Under the pieces are notes generated by a model. The model saw only the letters and a program-made list of their open reading frames with translations, was not told where the DNA came from and did not search any database. Shown piece after piece: positions 46,331-57,913 of a stretch of 64,000 nt of DNA. How positions within the stretch are numbered: the first letter of the stretch is position 1; every line of letters begins with the position of its first letter. A program made the position numbers and the translations under genes. Location of the stretch: NCBI GenBank assembly GCA_958299035.1, contig CATQJL010000305.1, positions 30,827,733 through 30,891,732 of the forward strand, written 5' to 3'. This DNA is from Cylicocyclus nassatus. Its lineage: Eukaryota; Nematoda; Chromadorea; Rhabditida; Strongylidae.

Positions 46331-47565
46331 AAATTCCATTTCTGACAGCGAACTAGGAAAACGAATGCTAAACTATGATTGTTGTGCCGCTTTGCAAACT
46401 GCGGAGGCGATAATGCCGGGAGGTCAAACGCAGGGTTGTCCTGAACGAAAATACCTTGAGGACCAAAAACTGTTGCGAAGCCGATGGCCATGTCAACATG
46501 ACCTGGAAGTAAATTCGCGCCCCATCTACTTCCATCCGGCAGCATTAAGCAAAATGCCAGACAGGAATACCAAGAGGGGGGGGGGGGGGGGTAACAAATT
46601 CAAAGACAATTACTTTGCAGCACACCGAATTCAAATTCTCCGACTTTCAGCTCCTGGCGAGGGGCTGTACGAAAAAATGATCTAAAACGTCTTTTGAACA
46701 CCCATTAAACAATCGAAGCTCTACTTTGAAGAGTGACGAACCATCGCTAAGGAAACAGAAACCATCGTTAGCAACCGTCCGCTCTCCTTTATCGTAGAAA
46801 GCGATATACAATGGCAGCACTACGACCTATAGATTTCCTGCATCTCTGATATTGTCTCCACCAAGATTTGATGAAAAGCACACCTTTCCCTCTACCACAG
46901 CAACAAAAGAGCAATCAGTGGATGACTGGAAATTCATGAATGTGACACTCAATTGGTTCTGGAAACGATGATCATCCGAATACTTAAAACATTTACGGGA
47001 ACGAGTAAAAGTAAGGTTTGCACCCGAAACTACTCTGAACCCTCGGAAAAAACCAGGTTATCAAACGATTCCAGCGAACAATTTATCATGACGGAACCGA
47101 AATCCAACATGGACCAGAGGCCGACATGGACCAGGTCCCAAAGGCTGGAGATCGCTCTACCGCTGAGCTTGACACGAGTGCGCGGAGAACGCAAGGCTTG
47201 AACAAGACAGCAGCAGAAAAGTCCACCCTCTTCAGAGGGCAGTCCGCAGTCGCGGCAGGGTTGCCTCTGCAAAGAGCTCTACCACCGGCTCCAATGATCG
47301 CTACCGCTTTTCAAGATGCTGCTCACGAATACTTCACTACAATCGCAACCGAACCCACGAACTATGGTGCTGTCTAACCCAGAGCAACCACACACATGTT
47401 GATGTTGACGATGTTGCACTGTCGATGTTGACGACGCTGCACTCAGTGACGGCTTCTATGTAAATACTGGAGATTGCATGACTAGTGGCGAGCACGGAAT
47501 ACAAATGTACCCGAAAAAAATCCAAAGTATCACTGTAGAAACAGCCCTTTCCTCCAGGGTTCACA

Positions 47566-47685
47566 ACCCAGTATCGCGTACGCATTGGGAGAGACGTATG
47601 TTGGTACTTCAACAGTGACGAAGCATACGCAGTGTCGAGTGCGATAACAAACGTACTCTCCGGAGCAGGCAGGATCGATATTTGA
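47566..47685 (+). pseudogene. coding remnant of unknown family
   Basis: A frame of 39 codons reads YRVRIGRDVCWYFNSDEAYA and SSAITNVLSGAGRIDI before TGA. A CCTCCAG acceptor-like sequence precedes it at about 47556. A second possible frame is open on the minus strand. Confidence 0.3.
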
Positions 47686-47785
47686 AGGTTCGATTTGGAC
47701 TTTCGGCACTCGACGAGTTTGTGGCAGTGATGGTAACAGAAAATTGCAGGTTCGAGTCCTACCGTGGTTGCCATGTGCACACTGA

Positions 47786-50574
47786 TTGGGCTTGAAGTTA
47801 TTGCGTATAACAGTGGGCTTATATATCAATATCAACTATGTAGATAATGAGAGATTAAACAACATAATATTGGCTAAGGAAAACATGAGCGATATTGAAT
47901 TACTTTCCGAAATGCTTAGCAAAACAAAACAAAACAAGACAAAACATAATACAATGAAGAGATTCTGTAGAAATACAGAATACCGAGAACCGCATTGCAC
48001 AGTGCAAATAAATTACTAACATGAAAATTGGAGTGAATTAACATTAAATGACTTTTACTGGCTATCGTTTTCATTAGTCTTGATTTAGCCATCTAGAATG
48101 ACTGACTGCTCCAACCTTTTGTTTCAGCAGGGGATACCAGTCCATAAGAGGAGACTACATGAGAACAAGTTTTGGCGTAAAGATGTAACACCCTTTTTTC
48201 TTGTGAATGTCGGAGGGGCCTGACGATAATGACGTAAAGACATCGTCGTCACACGCATCAATGCCAGACGTGTAATCCGCAATCCCGAATTTATGGTTTA
48301 CCTCAGTACAACACAAAGCCATGGATCTCCATGATTTCCCCTATTAGTATTGCAAGGATAAAGAAATGAGTATACATATGGTTAACCACGTGGTCATTTG
48401 TACAAGACCAGAAACTTCGGCGAGTGGCACTATCATTTCTGCTTCTCTTTATCATAAAGTATGAAAAGAGATTAACAATCAACATCTAGATAACAAAGTA
48501 ACTAGACTGACGCATCTACAGAAATGAATTTTTTGATATGTTATAAAACACATAGAATCTCCTTCGGACCTTGCACAGAGCACGCGGTATCGCCGATGCC
48601 TTTCAAAAGGGATCACAATACCCATTAATTTTCATCATATAAGTTAGCTACACTACCAGTTTTGCAAGGAGATGAAGGAATTGGCGAGGGAATGCTCGTA
48701 CATACAGCAACACTCCGAAAGGAAGGTGGAGAGGAAGAGAGACTACGTTGCATATCTAACAGATATGCAAGTGGTAGATTAGATATTTAAACTCCTAGTT
48801 GACGTGTTTTAAACAGGATTACGATGGTCACAAGGGTAACATTATTTATACAGAGACTGCCAACAAAACTAGACAATCATAGTATAATCATAGTATCACA
48901 ACCTCTGTGCAGAAGACAAGACGTTTTGTAAGCTGGAGAGAGATGGAGAGATCTTTTAGGAAGGTGAGGGCATTAGAACCGAGATCGATCCGAGTGAGAT
49001 AACGATTCTTGAGTGTACTAGGTAGAACTAAGTTTTGTAAAGGAATATCGCTTTCGTTCTGCTTTCCAACACAATGAGTTAATATCGGACTACCATACAT
49101 CAACTTTTTGCAGAGAACTGATTGCATCCCCAGACTCGAGAACAAGTGAGTCGCTACAGTCTTACGCAGACTCGATAAAAACGTCCAATGTTATTCACAA
49201 TTGGCAGTTTATCACTAACCAAAAAGACAGCAGTCGCGAAATTTGCGAATTATCAAAACTAAAGAGCTCCCAGTGACGCACAAGACTAGGGATACCAGAG
49301 TTTGCTCCTGTCAATAAAGAGACTTTTGTAGGTTGGAAAATGCGTGAAAGGGGAATAATTAAGGCAAGCAGAGCATGTGAGGTTGTGCTGCAAGAAGTTC
49401 CATTTACAAATGCAGATCTCCATTCACAAAGCTCAAGTACCTCTTCAAGAAGCATTTAGGCGGAAAAAAGTAAGCCACATTGCTGGTGATGCAATGGAAC
49501 GCTATGGCTCAGAAGGGCTCGCGATGCAATAGAACGCAATGAGAAGGATGCACGGAAAAACGCTTTTCGCCGAAATATTAGACTCATTTTAGACATAGGC
49601 CATCTCGATAATGGTACGATGAGAAAAACTTCCATAGCGGGTAAGGATTTTCATATCACATGCCAATCTTTAGACAAGAGTGGCGCCAGAAAAGTTACGT
49701 TAACATTCGCTGTGAGCCTTGCTTTATTGTATTAAAAAGGCGACCTGATGTGGAAAAATCTCCTTTGGCAAAAGATAAAGGAATCCCATCGGACAGGATG
49801 TACTTGAGACCTTGAGGAATCATCACATAGAATGCACACGCACATTAACACGGTGGAATTATATGAACCAAAAATAGGAAAGAGAATGGCTGTTCATTTG
49901 GCGACTGTAATTCACTTACCTACGCAGTCATTAAAATGCATCTTTCATCACTCAAATTCCACGATCTTTGCTAAGCCGTAAAGGTCTCGGAGTGGAACCT
50001 GTAATCAAACATCTGATGCAAGACGGATACGTAAATATGGCCAGAATGATGACCAAAGACATGCGAATAGAATACATCCATGTAACACTTTTGAAGAATC
50101 AACCCCATTCTTCTCACTTATTCTAAGTACTGACATTGTTGGAAAGTAATTCTATTAATTTTCATACGATTCCCGACGCTGTAAGTCTCGATGCTCAACT
50201 ACTTGAGGCTATTGAAATGAATGAAGCTAAATTTCTACTCTGTTGTGTTCCCCATGAATCTACTACATACACAGTCTGAAATTCCGTTAATTGTTCATTG
50301 TGTAATTGTGTAAAGCCCGTTGTCACTGCCCAACTGCCTTACTCACCATATTCGACATTTATCGCACTAAAAAGTTATTTCTCGTTAAGTAGATATTTGA
50401 GGAAAAAAGGCTAGAAATACAATTCCTCTTTTGCTTATTTCATGTCAGTGCAACAAGTGTCCCAGTCTAAGTTTGCTACGAATAGCATACAGCGCTGGCA
50501 CGCATTGAGCAGTTGACGGGACCTGGGCATCTCTCGAACGTGTTTTGGGGCACTGTTAACGTTAATGTCTCGTT
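47786..50574. other. intergenic or very old element remnants
   Basis: Short plus-strand pieces look protein-like (for example KEMKELARECSYIQQHSERK near 48672 and KGLGVEPVIKHLMQDGYVN near 49985) but are broken by many stops. No domain, terminus or splice model could be supported. Confidence 0.35.
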
Positions 50575-50600
50575 CAGATGCTAACGTCTGTTAGCATCTG
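50575..50600. repeat. perfect 11-bp hairpin
   Basis: CAGATGCTAAC, a GTCT loop, then GTTAGCATCTG; TTAACG follows at once and GTTAACGTTAA lies 20 bases upstream. Probably the centre or end of a palindromic element. Confidence 0.8.
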
Positions 50601-50893
50601 TTAACGCGACGAAATGATGAATGCTGCTGAGATAGAACTGATTGGTTAGTGGGAGCCATTACAAAATAGGCGCTCTAATGGTGGATTTCCTGGCTTGCTA
50701 TTGCTGCTTCCTGGTCTTTTCCATATCTTTCGTCGTCTACCTGCTTTGATTATTGCTTCTCCTATGTCAGTGGTGTGTTCGCCTTTCGTGTACGTCTGTG
50801 ATATCTTTCGTGGTCATCGTGAAGAGTACGAATATCGTGGTGTCTGTGGTGATTTGTAAGCTGGTGTCGTATCACCGACCATTTTTGCATGTA

Positions 50894-51815
50894 TTAGGTT
50901 GTTGCATAAGTTCTGTCCGATTTTTTTTGCCTCATGTTTGAAGCAGCTGTTCTGAGAGAATTTCATCTTTAATGCAATAATGTTGGTATGATTGAAAAGT
51001 GCTTTCCTTGCGCTTTCTAATGCATATCAGATTTCAATAAATTTCTTAGTGTACGGAGATTTCAGGCATAAAATTTCTAAGTGGCCGAGGTACGTTCTCA
51101 TCCTAGAAATATGTTCTTGCAAGAAAATCTCCACAATGCGCCCTTCAAGTCAAGTTCTTTCATTGGCTGCGGAATAAGGGTATAGAATGCTAGTATATGC
51201 AGAAATTTGGTTCTATGAAGAAAACGTCTTGCTAGTCAAATCTATTGTCGAACATTAATTTTCTGTATAAATGTTTTACAAGCTATAACTTTCTGCGTAT
51301 AGAAGTAATCGACGACTTCAGAGTTGGAGATACTAGAGCAAAGCAAGAGCTACCAGAGCCCATTCACCAGTTCCTTTTCGGCGCTCACCTCAGTTGTAAA
51401 ATTTTCATAATTTGTAAATAAGCATGCACACATGTGCAGCGAGGTCAAAGAGTGGCTAATTTTTTGTTCGGTCAAAAAAATCTCTCGGCAGCGCAGACCC
51501 TGTGGGCTCTTTCATGTTGCATATAATCTACGAAAATTTCTCTATCTATCCATTGTTAGAAAAGATGCCTATCGATTCTCATAAGGGAGCGTTACCATGT
51601 TAAAAAAGACAGATTTGAAGAAAAACGCTGTGAAGTTTTTGAATTCTTACTTCTTCATTAACAAGAATTTGCGCAGGTCTCGATATGCGTTTCATAGCAA
51701 AGGAACTGCTCAACACATAGAAACTAAGATCTTGGAAAAAAGTTGACTCTGAAAGAAGTTACGACATTTTGAACTCAAAAAACTCAAATCGGACAGAACT
51801 TATGCAACAACCTAA
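50894..51815. mobile_element. mariner-type MITE, family C
   Basis: A 922-bp element with inverted ends TTAGGTTGTTGCATAAGTTC (continuing TGTCCGATTTT) flanked by TA (50892-50893, 51816-51817). It shares the TTAGGTTG start with families B and D but differs beyond it. No transposase frame was found; the plus-strand frame of about 61 codons at 50992 is not transposase-like. Confidence 0.88.
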
Positions 51816-51849
51816 TATTCCGTACAATGCTTGGTTGCTGAAGGTTATC

Positions 51850-52180
51850 CTCTCCTATAATATAAACCCGATCCCAAAAAACGAGACGGCGAGGATGGTC
51901 CGCCCACATGTATGCTTCAACGGGTGTTTTGAATAGACGCCACTTGCCGAACGGGGCCTTATTGTGTAGAGACGCGACGGTGCGATCATGAGGTCAAGAG
52001 GACGCAGAGGTCCTAGCGCGAACGAGAGGACACGGCACGCAGGGTACGCTCTGCTGCTGCAATGGGTGTGTTGAAAGAGCAAGCGCGTGCCAAGAGCGTT
52101 GAAATTGCGAGCTGGTCATTGTTGCAAAGTTAGTAGAAGCCCACCATTTGATCCGCTCACATCCAATCTCAGTATTCACT
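51850..52180 (+). other. GC-rich block behind a TATA-like box
   Basis: CCTATAATATAAACCCG at about 51855 resembles a TATA box. It is followed by about 320 bp of GC-rich DNA that is open in several frames on both strands (plus: MYASTGVLNRRHLPNGALLC from about 51910). It could be an LTR-type promoter, a small RNA gene or a conserved repeat. It abuts the tandem array on its right. Confidence 0.3.
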
Positions 52181-52189
52181 ATGCTTCCA

Positions 52190-53405
52190 CTTTTCTACCA
52201 AATTTTGAGAAAATATTCGAAAATCTCGCTTTTGGGAGCTTGTTAGGCTGACGTACGTTGACGTTAGGCGTATTGTCGCCTTTGTGGAGGTATCTGTTGG
52301 TGTGCACAGTACACTAGCCCAACAGATTTATTGAGTCAGACGACTTGTCCGCATTGGGACAGTGGTAGAATGCTGAGGATAACAGGCGGAGCAAAGTAAC
52401 TTGGCATGCATCTGGGCAATCAACACACTCATATCACAGCAGGTCATGCTTATGGCATGACCTTTACGGCAATCTGGCATAGGAATTAGGCTACAAAGAG
52501 AGGTGCCGATTACATCGGCACAGAGCTTTTGCTCTGGGTGAATTCGATTTTTCTCTCCAGATGGTAAGCGTGAGTGCGAGAGTGACATTGCGAAAGGAAG
52601 CTGTACAGCGATGACTGGGGCAAAACAAAATTTTAGCACGATATGATCCACTTTTCCGCCAAATTTTGAGAAAATCTTCGAAAATCTCGCTTTTGGGAGC
52701 TTTTGCTCTGGGTGAATTCGATTTTTCTCTCCAGATGGTAAGCGTGAGTGCGAGAGTGACATTGCGAAAGGAAGCTGTACAGCGATGACCTGGGTAAAAC
52801 AAAATTTCAGCACGATTCGATCCACTTTTCCGCCAAATTTTCAGAAAACTTTCGAAAATCTGGCTTTTGGGAGCTTTTGCCCTGGGTGAGTTCGATTTTT
52901 CTATCCAGATTGTAAGGAGTGCGAGATAACGTTGGGAAAGGAAGCTGTCAGCCCAAAAAACACCAAGTTTTTCGAAAATTCTCGAAAATCTGGCTTTTGG
53001 GAGCTTTTACCCTGGGTGAGTTCGATTTTTCTCTCCAGACTGTAAGCATGAGTGCGAGATAACGTTGGGAAAGGAGGTGTCAGCCCACTTTTCCTTTCAA
53101 AATTTTTTCGAAAATCTCGCTTTTGGGAGCTTTTGCCTTGGGTGAGTTCGATTTTTCTCCAGATTGTAAGCATGAGTGCAAGATAACGTTGGGAAAGGAA
53201 GCTGTCAGCCCACTTTTCCGCCAAATTTTCAGAAAATTTCCGAAAATCTCGCTTTTGGGAGCTTTTGCCCTGGGTGAGTTCGATTTTTCTCTCCAGATTG
53301 TAAGCATGAGTGCGAGATAACGTTGCGAAAGGAAGCTGTACAGCGATGACTAGGGCAAAGCAAAGTTTTAGAACGATATGACTCACTTTCCTCCCATTGC
53401 AAAAA
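52190..53405. repeat. tandem array with two unit lengths (about 174 and 130 bp)
   Basis: The phrase CGAAAATCTCGCTTTTGGGA recurs at about 52220, 52680, 52852, 52983, 53109 and 53240, each followed by TTCGATTTTTCTC, GTAAGC.TGAGTGCGAGA and TTG.GAAAGGA. Long units carry an extra block with GCTGTACAGCGATGAC and GCACGATATGATCCACTTTT; short units lack it. Left of the array (52328-52520) are two hairpins, AGGTCATGC/GCATGACCT and GTGCCGAT/ATCGGCAC. Long minus-strand frames across the array are repeat translations. Confidence 0.88.
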
Positions 53406-53547
53406 TTCCTGAAAATGTTACTTTTAAACGGTTGTGGCAATACATATACTGATAAATTGAAAATTTACTTGAGAAAGTTATAGGTATGAAACGCGTTTAT
53501 TTATGAGTGTGCCCTACCCGCTTGCTAGCGACCCGTAGGGTCGCTAG

Positions 53548-54196
53548 TCTTATATATAAAGCTGAATGTCTGTTTGTCTGTATGTATGTATCGTCGATTC
53601 GTTGGCCTACGGACTGCTCAACCGCTGCGGACCACGCGCGGCGCGGTTAAAATGTTGCGAGAGCACGATTTTAACAATGGCGAGTTTGTATTGGAGCAAG
53701 CGTTTTACCTCGCGGCGCGTGCTCCGCGGTTATGTCCAGTCCGTCCAGTCAACGAATCGACGATATGTCTGTCTGTGTGTACGTATGTTCCGAATAGAAA
53801 ATTCCATTTCTGAACCGATCGGGACCAAACTTAGCACACATACACTTCGGGCCCCGGCGGGTGTCATAGGCTACTTTTCGTCATCGATCGATATCGATTT
53901 TATCGATTTTTTGCAAAATTTGAGCTACGGGGCTGGGAGTTGGCACAGGGGGGTAATCGAGCATGCTGATCAGCCCCGTGGGGATGATCAATGCTCGATT
54001 ACACCCCTCTGCCAAATTCCAGCCCCCTAGCTCAAATTTTGCAAAAAATCGATAAAATCGACATCGATCGATAACGAAAAGTGGACTGTGGCACTCGCCG
54101 GGGCCCGAAGTGTATGTGTGCCAAGTTTGGTCCGGATCGGTTAAGAAATGGAATTTTCTATTCGGAACATACGGCGGAGCCGGGTAAGCCAGCTAG
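53548..54196 (+). mobile_element. Helitron/Helentron-like non-autonomous element, copy 1
   Basis: Starts TCTTATATATAAAGCTGAAT followed by CTGT/TATG repeats and ends GGGTAAGCCAGCTAG before T. TC start, CTAG end and insertion before T fit Helitron-type transposition; the subterminal inverted arms (TTCCGAATAGAAAATTCCAT and its inverse near 54150) resemble Helentrons. The interior is ATCGAT-rich and palindromic. A 10-bp hairpin GCTAGCGACCC/GGGTCGCTAGT sits just before the start. A 173-bp MITE interrupts it. Confidence 0.72.
53591..53763. mobile_element. 173-bp palindromic MITE nested in the Helitron-like element
   Basis: The ends TCGTCGATTCGTTGG and its inverse CAACGAATCGACGA enclose GC-rich imperfect arms; TA lies on each side (53589-53590, 53764-53765). 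The second element copy at 57914 lacks this segment, giving an empty-site comparison. Confidence 0.78.
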
Positions 54197-55469
54197 TATC
54201 AATTATAATCGAACCTCACTTACCCCCTGTTCCAACTCTCAGCCCCGTAGCTTCCCAAATCGATAAAGTTAGTCAGTTGACAACTAATCTGTACATCAGC
54301 AAAATGTGCTGGTGCTCGCTTCGCTGCCCTTCCTTGGCATTTAAGCTCAAAAGAGAAATTGAAAATTTTTAATTTCTTTTTCTGACTCCTTGTGTCCAAA
54401 ACTTGATCTCGTTGTTTGGCCTCCAGATAATGATCAACTCTTACTTTAACCCCTTTGATTGATTCTAAACCTCTAACGTAAGTAGAGTAGTCATTTACTA
54501 GTTTCTCGTCTTTGACTTTGATTTTTGTTATTACAACGGATAGAAATGTTTTGTTGAGAAGGGCATAGTTCTCAGTTAGGCTGTCTCATAGTTTTTTCAA
54601 TTCTTTTTACCGCACTAAGTACTACACTTTTCAATTTTGATCAGAAAGCAGACATACCATTCGATGGAGCACAGCAAGCATGTAAGCACACGCACCAGCT
54701 TCAGCATATTTCGAGCAAGAGGCCAAAATCTAAGAGATTCGCTTAAAAAATTGAGAAACAGTCAAGAAGCTATTAAGAAGCTCTTTTATGCTTCATCTAA
54801 GGATGGTTGAGGCAAGCTTACAGTCTCATCTATTGAAATGTTATAGAGTTTCAGATAACCGCATCCAAAACCAGAGTTTCGTTGCATTCACTTTTCTGGT
54901 CAAACTTTGAACGCGAATGAAGGCGATTCTCCGAATTTAGCCACGGTATATACATAAAAAGCTCGATTAGCACAAACATGGCACCTTTAGAAAGAGCAAT
55001 CTAAGAAAAAACCTTAAAGGAGTTTCTCTGCAGTGCTCAGATTTTTGACTATTTATTTCCCAAAATTCAGAGTTAGACGTCCCGTTCGAATTTTTATCTC
55101 TGGACTCCCTAGTCGGTAAAGGGTACTTTTCCGTTATCCGAACCCATTTTTTCAGAGAAGGATAATGCTTTTTTCCTTGCACCATATTTGGTCCCAACAT
55201 TACAGGAAGCAGTGTCAGCCTTCTGACAGGTGTCAAAAAAATACATGCCATCTACATGTTTAACAAGTTTTACCAAGAGTTCATGTTGTCCTACCTCACA
55301 ACACAAGTTCAACCTGTTTTTTAGTTGATAATGACCCCATTTTCGAGTGAACAATTTCAAAAAGAATCATTATTATGGTGTTAACGTCACCCTGTTATCA
55401 ATGAACAAAGTAGACATGCCCAGAATAGAGAAGTGAGTTAAATTCCGTCATCTAAGCTTTGAGAAACCA
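54197..55469. other. no gene recognised
   Basis: AT-rich. Around 54700-55010 a possible worn copy of the family D mariner-type MITE (GCTCGATTAGCACAAAC). Minus-strand frames at 54967-55360 lack support. Confidence 0.4.
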
Positions 55470-55550
55470 GGAACCCAGTGGGTTCCGTGGGTTCGCGAAC
55501 CCACTAGGTAAGATCGGTATTCACAAGTGCCCCGTTGGGTTCGTCAACCC
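55470..55550. repeat. cluster 1 of GGGTTCNNGAACCC palindromes
   Basis: GGAACCCAGTGGGTTCC (55470-55486), GGGTTCGCGAACCC (55489-55502) and GGGTTCGTCAACCC (55537-55550) are crowded into 81 bp. A TGACGTCA motif follows at 55552. Confidence 0.85.
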
Positions 55551-57289
55551 ATGACGTCACCAATGTGCCTCCTCTAATCGGTCTACTATTTTCCTCATTT
55601 TCCCACGCACAGAGATCGCGCTAAACTAAAAGCGTCAGCGCGCTCGACACGCTTTCGGGAACTCTTATGTTTGGATGGATGACATGAACCAATGTCTCTT
55701 GTGCGACAACACTTGCACTTCCCTTATTCTGTATTTTATTCGGGTATTCTTTCGGACCCCGACATGACTGTCGTCAATGATATGTGTGGAAATTGATGCA
55801 GAAAGAGGGTTCTACTCCTTCTTCGTTCTACTGATCTTTCTTACTCAGAGTTGTTTTTTTCTTATAAGGAATATATCAGCCGCATTTTTCGAAGATTGCA
55901 CGGCATAACTGACATCCACGAATCCGCATAGTTTCAACAACTGTTATGGTGCAAGGAGTAGCTGAGTTTGTTTCATAGATGTTTTTGCTACACACACAAG
56001 TAGATCTGCGCCTTTTTTCGAACTCCTACTTTCAAACGGGAATTTCATCAGTGACAAGGCGCATATTCACAGGAAGCACTCAAGTCTTTGTCCATTTGTA
56101 TCTCTTGTGCGAGGACGCCGGAATGGTGGGGGAGTACGTTTTCCTCAGACTGGAGTGTGCAAAGAGATCATCGATAAAATTCTAATCTCTATGATGTAAA
56201 CTATAAGTGATTACCATGATTACTACTTGTTCCCTTCCCATTGGTTTTTACTCCACATATTAAGGAACAAACGATTTTGATTAAAACCGCTTTTTTCTTT
56301 ATCTTGAACCGTTTGTCTGCTCACTTGACCGGAATGGGGCAAGATTTTTTAATTTGAAGAATAAACAAACATAGACAAACATGGACAACAGACAATCAAA
56401 TACATAAACACGAATGCAGGCAGACGCTCTGCTTCCCATATAAGGCTCCCCCTGTAGTCGCAGCAAAATCAGAAAAATTCTAAGATAGCTTGAGCAAACA
56501 TCGGCAAGTGCTTAGGCTCTTTACAATTTGACGCAAAAAATCTCCGTTAACACGCTTCGGACCGGTGGCTTTGAAGGTTCTTTCTGACCTTTACAAAAGG
56601 TTTTCTTTGAGTCCGAAGTTGTTGAGTCAAAGGTCTAAACTCTTACTTTTCAAATGACTCTGTGGAGCTCTGCCGCCGATATTTGTTTACGAGATATGAG
56701 GACAAATCGAACAACAGTTGCAACGAAGTGCGGCAACGCGAACGACGCGTGCGACGTCGCAACTTTTCTTTGCTCCTTTTTTCAAAGAGATAAACCGTAG
56801 TTTGAATAGTGACGAGTACACTGTACAACATAGATACTTCTAGATACTATTTGAAACTGAGTTCTTGCTCCCATTTTTTAAGAAAGCACAAAAGTCCCTC
56901 TCAAGCGACAAAATTCAAACGCTTCGAATTCACCCAGAACTTTGGGTATGGAGCTTATCTGGCATGCTGATTACAGATGTAGTCCACAGTCTGCGAAATA
57001 AGGTTCCTTTGCTGGCTAACCGCCGAAAGTACACTCTTTTTCGCCGCGCGCGATTTCGCGGTCCGAAACGTGTTAAAAAGCTTGTTGCGACTTTTCAGGG
57101 GCTGCCAAATTGTGGCAGGCATCAAGTTTAATCAAAATTTATCTAATAAAATTGCTTTCAGTTATGAAGAATATGGGAAGTGTTTCTAATGTATAAGTTT
57201 GCTAGTAATAAAACCTCTGCTATCAAAAGTCTCCATAATATTCCCCAAACGGAGTGGGTGTAACCCACTGAGGAATTTGCACCGTGCTT
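55551..57289. other. spacer between the palindrome clusters
   Basis: No gene assigned. AACACGCTTCGGACCG (about 56549) and CGGTCCGAAACGTGTT (about 57058) form an inverted pair about 510 bp apart, perhaps the ends of an element. A plus-strand 88-codon frame at 56865 is arginine-rich late but unsupported. Confidence 0.4.
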
Positions 57290-57494
57290 GGGTTCGCCAA
57301 CCCAGTGCTCAGTGGATTCCGGAACCCACAAGAACCAGGTAACTTGTTTCGTGAATGCGGTTTGCTCGCCTTTTGGGTTCGCGAACCCACTGGGTACGTT
57401 CGTGAGTACCGATTAGGTGGCTTTTTGTGGGTTCCGGAACCCACTAGTTTCGTGAATACCGATTTTGTGGGTTGAACCATGGGTTCTGGAACCC
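57290..57494. repeat. cluster 2 of GGGTTCNNGAACCC palindromes
   Basis: Five 14-bp palindromes or near-palindromes start at 57290, 57314, 57375, 57429 and 57481 with spacings of 24, 61, 54 and 52 bp. Between the later ones TTCGTGAATACCGATT-like sequence recurs, and its inverse (ATCGGTATTCAC) is beside cluster 1, so the clusters are partly inverted copies. Confidence 0.85.
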
Positions 57495-57913
57495 ATTGGG
57501 ATTGTTGATGAATACGGCTACAGCAGCAAGGTGTTACTTCAAGCCATCATTTATAGAATTTCCTGGCTAAACTCGCATGGCGGAAGGTTTGAAGAGAAAC
57601 GCTTTTTTTAAATCGTTGTCTGAAGCAATTGAGATAGTTTAATGGTGTTTCTAGATTGTTTTGTTCTGTAGAAATCAAATAAACAGCTTTTAGGTGATTA
57701 CAAATGCTCTTTTACCCCACCGGAAATGATTTCGAAAAAACATGTCAAAATGGACTAGAACCTGTCAATTTTTTCCTGGCACGTGACGGGGAAGCAGTCC
57801 TCGTAGAATCCATGGAAAATTGTTCTAAGACTACAGAATGTATTTTATAAGAGCCTTTGAGAAATGGGTCCGGATAACGGAAAAGTACCCGTTAAAGTGC
57901 TGCGAAGACACTA

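Larger units (their letters stand above)
43650..47780 (+). mobile_element. decayed retroelement region, BEL/Pao-like envelope inside
   Basis: Base composition is more balanced than the flanks, and several plus-strand frames of coding character occur in succession, none intact: 44450-45025, 45094-45535 (Gc-like, separate entry), 45907-46092, 46082-46330, 47126-47377 and 47566-47685. Stops and frame changes separate them. I could not identify gag, protease, reverse transcriptase or integrase, nor matching LTRs. Two G runs (44745-44757, 46576-46591) lie inside. The assignment to one element is inference; the stretch may combine several insertions. Confidence 0.5.

Noticed and set aside
47690..47790. 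tRNA-like B box (GGTTCGAGTCCTACC) at about 47746
   Set aside because: No matching acceptor or anticodon stem could be drawn around it. It may be a decayed tRNA or SINE fragment, but support is too thin to annotate.
52328..53440. Long minus-strand ORFs of 165 and 179 codons
   Set aside because: They are translations of the tandem array, repeating the same peptide units; no start or expression signal.
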